Below, piece by piece: positions 22,529 through 31,936 of a stretch of 64,000 nucleotides of DNA. Source of the DNA: Dipodascopsis uninucleata var. uninucleata (taxonomy: Eukaryota > Ascomycota > Lipomycetes > Lipomycetales > Lipomycetaceae); NCBI GenBank assembly GCA_030568195.1, contig JAJLTO010000003.1, forward strand, positions 22,501 through 86,500, read 5' to 3'. Position 1 is the first letter of the stretch; the number at the start of each line of letters is the position of its first letter. Under the pieces are notes generated by a model that was given only the letters and a program-made list of their open reading frames with translations, made no database searches and was not told the DNA's origin. The translations under genes and the position numbers were made by a program.

Positions 22529-23443
22529 TCAATAAAAGAAAGGACGCCGATAGTCATTAGAAAGATATATCATATAACTGTCTATAAAAGAGCGGTAGAG
22601 CGATTCAATATGTATCAAACCCAAAGTGGCTTTAGTCCCCTGCATAAAAGAATTGGACGCCATTTTCTGTCTTCCATACGAATGTAGAGACTCTGTTACC
22701 AGATCATTTTCATGCGCCGTTCGAAGAGATTTATTCTGCCGCCGGTAAGTCGCATATTCCAATAAACCAGATTCAAATCTCGAATCAACCTCATCCGAAT
22801 TCTTCAAAATACTATTCATCTGACATAAAATTTGAGTCTCATTTGACTGATGATTATCAGAGGTGGAAGTCTGAAGGCTTGGCCGACTCTCTTTGGGTAT
22901 AAGTTCTAACATTAATGAACGATCCCCATTATAAAATCTACTCCATTTGGAAATTGTTGGATGCTCAAGAATAAGCCGAATCGCTGAGTAGCAAGAATGC
23001 CTATTCTCTCTTTGGAACTTCAAGCTAGTCAAATCACAGCCAGTCCTTACACCAACATGCGTTCCTAAGACGAAGCCAAAGACTCCCAAGCAGCTCCTTG
23101 CAAATACTCTTATAGCCTTGAAATAGATTAGCCCTTTAGTAATTCCTACACAAGTCATTATGTTAGATCGCTCTGAAAAAATTAGATGTGAGTTATGATA
23201 ATACTTACGCATTGCTGTCATTCCGACACCAAATGCACTACCAGACAGAAGAGAAGCAAAGTTGATATGTGAAAGTGAAGTTTTCAGCTCTTCTCGATCT
23301 CTATCTTCCAGCTGCGCATCAATAAGCATAAATTTAATAACATTTATATCTGGCTCAGGGCATCCCATATCTGAACGGGAGAGCTTGTCGTTATATACCG
23401 TGAGTTCCTCGATTCTTTTTGACAGATTGGTGCCTACCATCAT
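22529..23443 (-). CDS. Uncharacterised membrane protein, paralogue 1
   Basis: Not recognised. Two exons, 23443-23209 and 23172-22529, giving 292 aa, if the 36-nt in-frame intron 23173-23208 (GTAAGT, CTAAT, TTTTTTCAG) is removed; left in, it adds 12 residues. There is an N-terminal polar part, two hydrophobic stretches (FASLLSGSAFGVGMTAM and SCLGVFGFVLGTHVGVRTG, Gly-rich like membrane helices), a short conserved AIRLILEHPTISKWSRFYNG block, then about 140 polar residues. The gene at 30265-31270 has the same layout, including DAxL, the two Gly-rich helices, AIRLI..RPTLTLW..YYGG, a phase-1 intron at the matching place and the same spliced length. The start is the first ATG (23443); a second ATG follows directly. 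Confidence 0.7.
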   Translation of the reverse strand: MMVGTNLSKRIEELTVYNDKLSRSDMGCPEPDINVIKFMLIDAQLEDRDREELKTSLSHINFASLLSGSAFGVGMTAMRKYYHNSHLIFSERSNIMTCVGITKGLIYFKAIRVFARSCLGVFGFVLGTHVGVRTGCDLTSLKFQRENRHSCYSAIRLILEHPTISKWSRFYNGDRSLMLELIPKESRPSLQTSTSDNHQSNETQILCQMNSILKNSDEVDSRFESGLLEYATYRRQNKSLRTAHENDLVTESLHSYGRQKMASNSFMQGTKATLGLIHIESLYRSFIDSYMIYLSNDYRRPFFY

Positions 23444-23827
23444 TTCCACAATAAATTTATAATGTCCTGCTATCTACTGCTAATAGATAACTAGTCTCTG
23501 ATCTTGGTGGGAGTATATTCCAACATAATATCGTTCTCGCCTTAGATGAGACATACGATATGAAAAAATCTAAAAAGATAAAGTAAGTATATATACTACT
23601 ATTGAGCTATAGAATATTCCCTGGTCTTTATCACCAACTTACGATCTTATGAATAAGTCTTTTTCTCAAAAATATTAATTTATCCTACGGAAATATCACA
23701 CTTGTAAGAAGATCCAGAATTCAACTGAACTTGTAAGTAGTGATGGAACAGCTCATTATGATCCTACGTCATGTATAACCTTAAAAGTGCCTATAATAAT
23801 CAAATACTTCTAGTAATAATAGATAAG
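23444..23827. other. Promoter of paralogue 1 and tRNA-Trp upstream region
   Basis: 384 bp upstream of both the minus-strand membrane-protein gene and the plus-strand tRNA-Trp. No further feature seen. Confidence 0.5.
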
Positions 23828-23916
23828 GATGCGGTGGCTCAATGGTAGAGCTTTCGACTCCAGTGGTGTATTGGATGTTCATCGAAGGGTTGCAGGTTCA
23901 ATTCCTGTCCGTGTCA
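23828..23916 (+). tRNA. tRNA-Trp(CCA) with a 17-nt intron
   Basis: Nearly identical to yeast tRNA-Trp after removing the intron 23864-23880. Acceptor GATGCGG pairs with CCGTGTC, with discriminator A at 23916. The D arm is GGCTCAATGGTAGAGC, anticodon stem TTCGA/TCGAA, anticodon CCA at 23860-23862, T arm GCAGGTTCAATTCCTGT. A seven-T Pol III terminator follows at 23918-23924. The intron lies between positions 37 and 38. Confidence 0.95.
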
Positions 23917-24259
23917 ATTTTTTTAGTGACATATGCTATATGTATATTTATATTTTTGGTTAGAATCTGAAGATTTCAATAGCATAGTATTTAGAAGGCT
24001 GAGTTACGTCAAGAAATATAATTTTTTATATGCTTTTAAATGATAGATGATAGAAATATTACATTAACAATATGACTATCGATGTTCTTGTGCAGAGGAA
24101 TATGATTAAAAAAATCAATGCGAAATGTCCCAATGCCACTAAATGAAAACTCATTTAATAAGGTGAATAGCTGGTACAACTCCATAACTCTATCATCGCC
24201 TAAATTTCCTCTCTATTTCACTTGAGATAGTTTATTTTAAAGATATTCCAATTGTAATC
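23917..24259. other. tRNA terminator and GMF promoter
   Basis: Starts with the T-run terminator of tRNA-Trp (23918-23924); the rest is AT-rich DNA upstream of GMF with no further signal. Confidence 0.5.
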
Positions 24260-24822
24260 ATGGTAAGTGTTTTCAGAAATTCCAGCGGACTTAATACTAA
24301 TTCTTCTGACGTACACAGGCGTCACAAACGTTATATTCTATTCCGGCTATTACTGTCTCTGCTATGAACAAGCTAAGATTCTCGTCAGCTAGAGCGAAGA
24401 CCCCTCAAGCACAGATATATGAAATCTCAAAGCTATCCATGGAGATTGCACAGCAAGAACCATTAGAGACTTACACATCTATCGAGGACTTGATTGATGC
24501 TCTACCAGAGAACTCGCCAAGATATATATTGCTTAGTTACCCACTTACAACGAGGGATGGAAGACTCTCAACTCCATACGTCATGTTATACTATCTACCT
24601 GTGACATCCACTCAGCAGGCGAGGATGCTATATGCTGGTGCAGTTGAAATAATTAGATCCAAAGCCGGAGTTAATAAGTAAGTCATATTAGCTTTTCAAA
24701 GTAAAATATTTGATTTATGGTAAGCTTGATCTAGATTCTAATTTAATTTTGTGCGTTATAGAATGATAGAAATTTCAGAATCAGAAGAGCTTGAGGACAT
24801 TGAGAGTGTATTGCAGCCTTAA
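24260..24822 (+). CDS. GMF1: Glia maturation factor homologue (ADF-H domain), Arp2/3 debranching
   Basis: Three exons: 24260-24262 (the ATG alone), 24319-24677, 24762-24822 (140 aa), the usual size for GMF. The text YSIPAITVSAMNKLRFSSAR, LIDALPENSPRYILLSYPL, DGRLSTPYVMLYYLP and ARMLYAGAVEIIRSKAGVNK follows the ADF-H fold of GMF (S. pombe gmf1, S. cerevisiae AIM7). GMF binds Arp2/3 at branch points and debranches actin at endocytic sites. The exon 2/3 junction restores KMIEISESEEL. Donor GTAAGT directly after ATG means that only Met comes from exon 1; the introns are 56 and 84 nt. Confidence 0.92.
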
Positions 24823-25859
24823 TTATGTATTTGCTTTAATGATGGCTCAAATTAATATTCTTATGTTTATTTTGGTCACATGTATTATACGGCAATTCAA
24901 GATTTGGTAGAGTTCTGATATAGGTATATTAGAATAATAGCAATAAGAATAATACCTAACAATGAAACATATTATGCATATGGAATATGTCATATTAGAT
25001 ACCACGGGCATATAAAGTATAGATTTGTTTAAGTTGCTTTCTTTGATAATGCTATATGTCGAATACTAATACTGGTAATACGAACTATTTTGAATAGTCA
25101 ATACGTAACTATTACATTTTTCTCAAACTACACTTATTCTAGCACTATATAAATCTCCATATACTTTACCTTAGCAATATAAAAACCAGTGAAACGCTAC
25201 TACAAGATTGCAGGGGCCACCTGAGTTCAAATCAAAGCACCTTGTTAGCATATCTGTCATCACACGCTGCATGCTAAAAGTCGATAATTAGTGCTTCTAG
25301 CCCGCTAAATATTTTACACCATACAGCACATATGTGGGTGTATGTGTATAAGGCCGTTGCGTAGTATTCATGTCAATTCGTCTCTGGCGAGAGTTAATAG
25401 ATGTACTCGTGATCTTTTATTACAACAAGTTACGTCATTTATTATATAATCAACACTATGTTGATTATTCAGTGATTATCTCCACTTTAGAAAATGCTTA
25501 ATTGTTAATTGTTGCCGCTCTAATGACTATTGAGAATTAAGTTGTCAAAAATCTGGTTAAGGCGAAGTACATCGTTTAGTTTTCGTTCGAGAGAAGAAAA
25601 AATTAGGGAGTCAACAAGTCTGTTCCATTAATAAGGCTACTTAGTTGAATAAGTACTATCGATATCCTTAGTCTTACAGATTTGGTTTGTTTATCAGTGT
25701 GAGATTCCTTTGGCGAATTTGCCGTGCGAACATAATCATATTAAGCCGCCTTTTGTCTTGCTTTGTGTGGGGTCGCTTCCAAGAACATCTCTATATATTT
25801 GTTTCCTTCATATTTACTTCTTCAGGTGTATAAGCTGACGGTTCATTTAGTTTTCAGTA
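24823..25859. other. 1.04-kb intergenic upstream of the XlnR-like gene
   Basis: Probably a long promoter or 5' UTR, as is common for regulator genes. A tRNA B-box-like GAGTTCAAATC occurs near 25229, but no tRNA folds around it. No coding signal. Confidence 0.5.
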
Positions 25860-28613
25860 ATGTCCTCTGTACTCACAACACATCTGCCATCGGATGTTGG
25901 ATCATCGTTTGGCAGTCGGTCTGGTAGAAATAAGAAAAGTGAAGGTAATGGATCAAGCTCGATTGAAACTATAAGTTCACAAGTTCATTACTCGCGGTCA
26001 AATATTCAGAATAGCGAGGCGTTATACTCGGAGTTTGACGTCGTGGACAATAATCGCGCCAATGATAGCAATACCAGTAATCGTTTTGGAGACGGGAGTA
26101 ACAGTGGTATCAATAACAGCAATGAAAGTGGTCCAATGAGTGGGTCTGAGGACAATATCAACAGAGATTCGCGAATGTTACCAGAACTTGAAATGCAGCA
26201 GCAACAGGAGTTACAGAATCAAGATTACAGACAAGGTAAAGTTCGTCGGAAGTCCGTATCTTCGGGTGATGGCCGGAGTGTTCGACGGAGGATAAGTAGA
26301 GCTTGTGACAGATGCAACCAACTTCGAACTAAATGTGATGGTAAACAACCTTGTATGCATTGTGTTGGTATGTATTATCATGTTGTCAACGGAGGATTTA
26401 TAGTTCGTGGAGCTGATAGAGTTGGCTAAATAAATATTTTATTGTTTTTAGAATGTTCACTGCAATGTGAATATGTACGAGTCAGAAAGAAGCGAGGAAA
26501 AGCTTCGAAGAAGGACCTTGCAGCGCAGGCCGCTGCTCTAGCTGCATCTGAGAAGAGCTCGAATAGAAACTTATCAGTCAATTCTGCATCTCGCCGCCAC
26601 GATTTGATTTCTACCTCGCGAGGTCTACAGCATTTACATATTGCATCATCTCAATCTGAGTATAAGAACCAGCAACAGCACCAGCGGCAACGGCATACTC
26701 AACCCGACGATGACGATGATGATGACCTACAATTGCCTGAAAATATACATACTGGTTCAAGTAGCCATACAACGGGAGGCAGTGCAGAGTCAGAATCTCA
26801 TGAATCTCACGAGCATTTTTTGTTGTATGACTCACCTGGAACTGCCACTGCACGCTTTGCAAATACTCCAATGGGCCTTTCGAATCTTCTAGCTGGCCAG
26901 AGTTCTGGTACATCTCCTCCCAATGAACAGTCAGATGATGCTCAGAATTGGCTCTCATTGGCATCCCCATCTGATCCGTCAATAAACGAATATGTGGCGG
27001 CACATAATAATGACCTTACCGGGACAGGATTGACTCCATTGCCAAATTTTACGTCTTTGCAATTACCTGTACAACAGTCCTTGCAACAACAAAAGTCGTC
27101 TGCTAATAACGGTTTGCCATCACAGCAACGAATACAGTCTGTCCAGCAAAGTAACAGTAATATGCATTCGACGTCCAATGGTTTAGATAAGATAGTTTCT
27201 ACCGGAAGTGATGGAAATAAATATCCAGTATTAAATCATGTTTTGTCGAATCTAGTGATATTTATGCCGCATTCACTTCCATATGACCTTTTAGAGACTT
27301 ATTTCGGAAGAAATATGTACTCACTTGCTCCTCTTCTTAGACGCTCTATGGTGTTGGATATGAAGTTACCACGACCATGTTCCACGTCGTTAATTTATGC
27401 ATTGCTGCTCTCTGCTGCTTACACTTCGGATAATCCTCACTTAACATCTTCTCCTTCTGCTCGTCAAGATATTATTTATAAACTCATGGACCTTTGCGTT
27501 TCTAGTCTCGCACCTTTACATAGTCCTTCTGTTAAGGGTACTTTAGATGACGTTTTGACTTACATTCATCTTGGGACGGTAACATCCGCATCTGAATTTA
27601 AGGGTTCTTCTCTCAGATGGTGGCACTCCGCTTGGACGCTTGCGCGTGAGCTCAAATTAAACGTCGAACATCCAGATCTAGACGAAGTCTCTCGAGAGGA
27701 AATGCGAAGGACATGGTGGCTCCTTTATATAGTTGATAGACATCTCGGTCTTTGTTACAATAGATCGTTGGTAACACTTGATTCGCAATCTATGGATCTT
27801 TATCACCCGTCTTGTTCCGATGAGGAGTGGGCTTCGTCCGAAGTCTTGGTGGCACCTGAAATGATGTCTAATCCTCCACCTAAAGGGATAACTTATTCTG
27901 TTACAGGAAATGGTGTGTTCGGATTTTTTCTGCCGCTGATGTCAATCCTTGGTGGAATTGTTGAGCTACATCATCTTCAACTGCATCCAACGTTTAGATT
28001 AGGATCTGTTACCTCTGAAATGCGAACGCAGTTGGCTGTATCTTTAGAAGCCTATGAGCGAAGTATTTCAAGTTTCGGAACTGAAAATGATGCTTGGAAA
28101 GACTATGCAACTTTCTTAACGCATGTCTTACATATTTTGTTGGCAGGATATTGGGATCCTTTAGATTTGCTGTGTGCGTCGAGTTCTCTGCTAGCAACCT
28201 CAGAATTTATGACTTGTACTACGCATGCACTACGAGCAGCTGATGCTCTTAAACGGGTACTAATACTGGATCCTGAGTTAATGCTGATGCCTTTCTTTTT
28301 TGCTATATATCTTCTTAGCGGAAGTTTCATATGGCTCTTTCTAGTTGATAAACTAGAGAATGACGTTAGCACAGAAGTAAGGGAAGCTTGCGAAACAGTC
28401 GTTCGAGCACATGAGGTTTGCATTGTAACGTTAAATACTGAATATCAGCGGAATTTCAGACGTGTAATTAGAGGCGCTTTAGTGGGCATGGGTGGTGTGA
28501 CTGGTAGTGGACCTCGACAAAGTCAAGCAGAACGTGAAGACGGGCGACGCCGACGACGAGAAATTGTTGGCCTTTACAGATGGTGTTCTGGAGGTAATGG
28601 ATTGGCGGTATAG
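25860..28613 (+). CDS. Zn2Cys6 transcription factor of the XlnR/XYR1 type
   Basis: Two exons: 25860-26367 and 26452-28613 (889 aa), intron 84 nt. The splice junction lies inside the zinc cluster: cysteines 149, 152, 159, 165, 168, 175 give C-x2-C-x6-C-x5-C-x2-C-x6-C. The surrounding [20 protein letters not shown] and [20 protein letters not shown] are the XlnR/XYR1 DNA-binding signature. A fungal-specific TF middle-homology region follows (near 430-650: [32 protein letters not shown]). In filamentous ascomycetes this family activates xylanase and cellulase genes; in other lineages its target is open, so I give no gene symbol. The N-terminus and linker are rich in Ser, Asn and Gln with His/Gln runs near 250. 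Confidence 0.85.
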
Positions 28614-29042
28614 GAGCTGTTGTATTAAATAATTTGAATTGTATTGCATACTCAATATGCAAATGCTTGTACGTTTAACTTTCGTCCTTAAAAATGTAAA
28701 TGCTTTTTGTCACGGCGCTGAGGTTTATTTATCTACGATAATTATATAATGTCTTTTTTCGAGCTCGCTGCTCCCCAATTTTGGTCTTTTTGTATTCTTA
28801 TATTGTTATAATAAATTCTCATAGATACATATTCAACTGAGCTAGTAAGTTCTGCGGATAATATATCTATTCTTTGTTGTCGTTCTAGATCTGAGGCATT
28901 TGGGGAGAGTTCCATATTTAATATTGGACAAACTCATTAACTCATTGGGTAAGGATATATATATATATCTATATCTTTTTGTTTTCGATTCAACGAAAAA
29001 GTAAGAATTTTCTGCCTCTATAGCCAAGAGTATTAGTGTATC
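28614..29042. other. Intergenic upstream of ELP4
   Basis: 429 bp with a short (TA)n stretch near 28951-28970. Read as 3' UTR of the zinc-cluster gene plus ELP4 promoter; nothing else seen. Confidence 0.5.
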
Positions 29043-30164
29043 ATGTCTTTCAGAAAAAAATCGGTGCCAGTCGTTGTAGCTAATAGTACCACGGCAAGAG
29101 TATCGCTTAACGACAGAACATCGAGAGAGCTTGCGTCAAAAGGGTCGGCTATTAAGACAACGAAATCTTCAACTATTTTCCCTTCGTACACGGTTCATTC
29201 CACAGGAACGACAAGTTTAGACAAACTAATCCTACTTCATGGTGGTCAACCGATAGGAACATCTCTAGCAATTATCGAGGACGGTGTAACGGATTTTTCT
29301 GGGGTTGTGAGCCGATGTTATATTGGTCAAGGCGTTTTGAATGGAGACAAGGTTATTGTGGTAACGTCAGGTAACAGACTTGAAATCCCTGGTAAAGTGA
29401 AGTTGGATCGCTCCTGTGAGGTAGCAGAGACACAATCAAGAGCATCATATAGTGGATCTACACGCTCCACAGAGACAGATTTAAAGATTGCTTGGCGTTA
29501 TGGATATTCGTCTGAAAGAATTCCTTCTGGTAGATCGCTACACAGTGAGACAATTGAATCTGTTGACGACATTTATTGTTCAACTTTTGACATCACTACG
29601 CAGATGATCTCATCTTCCATATCAGAATCACCAGTCATAATTGATCCTTCTGTAAATGAATTGGAGAGCATTATAGTGAGTCTCCGTAGAATAATGGGAG
29701 CCACTGACAAGAGGCAGATTGTTCGTGTTGTACTGCCAGGATTTTTAATACCTATGAGCTATAATATTACTCGTGTGTTTAATAGCAATAACTTACTACG
29801 TTTTCTCTCACAATTACGGGCATTATTGAAGAATAACAGGTCAAGGATGTCTGTTTTGTTAACGCTACCATCCACCCTATTCGATGAAAATAATAGTATT
29901 ATGTTTGAACTAATGCAGCGCTACTTTGATAGTTTGATCAGGATTTTACCAATCGCAATATCGAATGGAGAATCAAGATATCAAGGATTTATAGACGTGG
30001 AAAAGCTCCCTATTATGAGTGATCGCGGAGCTATGATGACAAGAAAACGGGAATTCGCTTTTAAGATTGGAAAAAGTGGGATGATCATCGAGCCTTGGAG
30101 TATTCCCGTGATCGTGGAAGAAGAAAGTAAGCAAGAGCACAATAAAGAATCATTAGAATTCTAG
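29043..30164 (+). CDS. ELP4: Elongator complex subunit Elp4 (PAXNEB family)
   Basis: Single exon of 373 aa. The RecA-like Elp4 fold is recognised by TVHSTGTTSLDKLILLHGG, GTSLAIIEDGVTDFSGVV, GQGVLNGDKVIVV and LKIAWRYGY. Elp4 forms the Elp4-5-6 hexamer that binds tRNA and completes Elongator, needed for wobble-uridine 34 modification (mcm5/ncm5). As usual in this family the Walker A lysine motif is not preserved. The C-terminal tail is acidic. No intron. Confidence 0.92.
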   Translation: MSFRKKSVPVVVANSTTARVSLNDRTSRELASKGSAIKTTKSSTIFPSYTVHSTGTTSLDKLILLHGGQPIGTSLAIIEDGVTDFSGVVSRCYIGQGVLNGDKVIVVTSGNRLEIPGKVKLDRSCEVAETQSRASYSGSTRSTETDLKIAWRYGYSSERIPSGRSLHSETIESVDDIYCSTFDITTQMISSSISESPVIIDPSVNELESIIVSLRRIMGATDKRQIVRVVLPGFLIPMSYNITRVFNSNNLLRFLSQLRALLKNNRSRMSVLLTLPSTLFDENNSIMFELMQRYFDSLIRILPIAISNGESRYQGFIDVEKLPIMSDRGAMMTRKREFAFKIGKSGMIIEPWSIPVIVEEESKQEHNKESLEF

Positions 30165-30264
30165 TTTGTGTCTATTCAGTTACAGATGTTATTAATGACA
30201 GTGAATTTAGCATTTACATAAAGGTATATATAACTTGCTCAATTGAAACACAGAAAAAGCTTTT

Positions 30265-31270
30265 TTAATCATATTTGGATCTGGAATACTTTCTTTCGCT
30301 TGCCACAAAATCATCTGGTTGATCCTCTCCCTGTCTCTCTAGTTGTATTTTTCGATCGAAATCTTCTTGTGACTCCATTTCTGGTCTCGTGTTGAATCTT
30401 CCATAAAAGTTCTGATCGACTTCAGTTTTAGGTTGACTTTTACTTTCTCTATCGACTGCTGTTGCTGAAGCCTCCTTGTCAGTTCTATTATTGGATACTG
30501 GGATATTCCATGACAAAGATCCACTCGTTTCAAAGCCCTTATCGCTAGTAAATTCAACACCAGAATCATCCATGTCTGCTACCGCATCTGTATCTCTCCA
30601 ATCCGAATTTTCCAATAAAATATTATCATAATTTGTATTCCACCAGGATGTGAATGGACTAAGTGGTTTCCCGCCGCCGTAATAGTTTCTCCATAAGGTT
30701 AGAGTTGGTCGATATTCTATTAAACGTATCGCAGCTCTACAATGTGGCCGCGAAGAAAAATCGCTCTGAGCTCTCGATAATCCAATTTGAAATCCTATGT
30801 CAGTTCCGAACTCTGCACCTATAATAGAAAAGAATGCAGTCAAGGATCTGCGAGTAGGGCGGAAATATCGGGTAGACAAGAAATATCCTATCACAATTAT
30901 ATAAATGTCAGTCAAGCTATCACAGTAAATTCATTAGAAATAGGAAACCTTTCATCGATGTATATATCCAAGTTCTTTCTTGTCACAACTAGAAAAAATA
31001 ATAGATCAACTCACCAACAGTTCCTAGAGCAGCGGCACCAGTAAATGCGCCAAAGATCTGATAGACATAAGATCTATCCAGTTCTTTCAAAACATCGAAT
31101 CTATCTTTTTTGCTAAGCTTAGCATCATTTATCCAGAATATAGTAGCATATTCTCGCTTATCCAATGTAAGTGGTAAGGACTGGTTTATGTCAATGTCCA
31201 TTTGTTCCGGTAGCTTGCCAGTAGGATGCTTAGGCGGAACATCGTAGATGCCAGGTGGTGGGGACGACAT
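30265..31270 (-). CDS. Uncharacterised membrane protein, paralogue 2
   Basis: Not recognised. Two exons, 31270-31015 and 30887-30265 (292 aa), intron 127 nt (GTGAGT to GATAG; other acceptors upstream in the intron break the frame). The N-terminus is Pro-rich and polar, then DAKLSKKDRFDVLKELD, a Gly/Ala-rich hydrophobic segment (YQIFGAFTGAAALGTVG), a second one (SLTAFFSIIGAEFGTDIGFQIG), the HCRAAIRLIEYRPTLTLW block, and a long acidic tail ending near QEDFDRKIQLERQGED. It matches 22529-23443 in order, helix character, intron phase and place. The Gly-rich helix pair suggests an organelle or ER membrane protein; that is inference. Confidence 0.7.
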
Positions 31271-31936
31271 AATTAGAATAATAGCTGAGCACTGATCTCC
31301 TCGTTCAGGACTTCAAAGAATAGATATAAATTATAAAAGAGTGCTATCCGAGTTCGAAATACGTGCTTAGTAGTCAATAATCATATCCGAAGAAAATTAG
31401 GCGAACCACATCATCTCGCGTGCTATATTACATAATACTGCGGTTTATATGAAGTAATGATCATATCAACGCGGCAGCTCATTTATTAGAGAACCAAGTA
31501 ATTGGATTGTATATTTATACACTGATAAATATTATGGATACATACATATTACGATTACACAGATAGCTCACATAACCTTTATAAAACTCAGTCACACAAA
31601 GACCTATAAAAAATGGTGTCCACAAATGCATGCTATTGAATTCTGCCCAAATCAGAATTTCATATATAAAAGAGAACGACTTCATCACCAAAAGACCATG
31701 GAAACATTAAAAAGGATGTGAATGAAGACGTGATGTATCATATTATCTAAAAGGTAGTTTTGACGATGACGCAAATAAAAATGAGTAATACAAGTCCAAG
31801 AATCCGAGTTACCAGTAGGGACGGCTCAAAAAAGATAGAGATACGCTCAGAAAAAATAGATCAATCCCCAGTATTAGCTATCTTAAATTTTGGAATTTTA
31901 CGTTGCGTTCGCAATAGAAGTCTATATAGTCGTTTA
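31271..31936. other. Intergenic, 3' of YND1 and promoter of paralogue 2
   Basis: 666 bp, no RNA or coding signal beyond a shadow frame that overlaps the YND1 end. Confidence 0.5.

Noticed and set aside
25225-25245. B-box-like GAGTTCAAATC
   Set aside because: No acceptor, D or anticodon stems can be formed around it, so it is not a tRNA gene.
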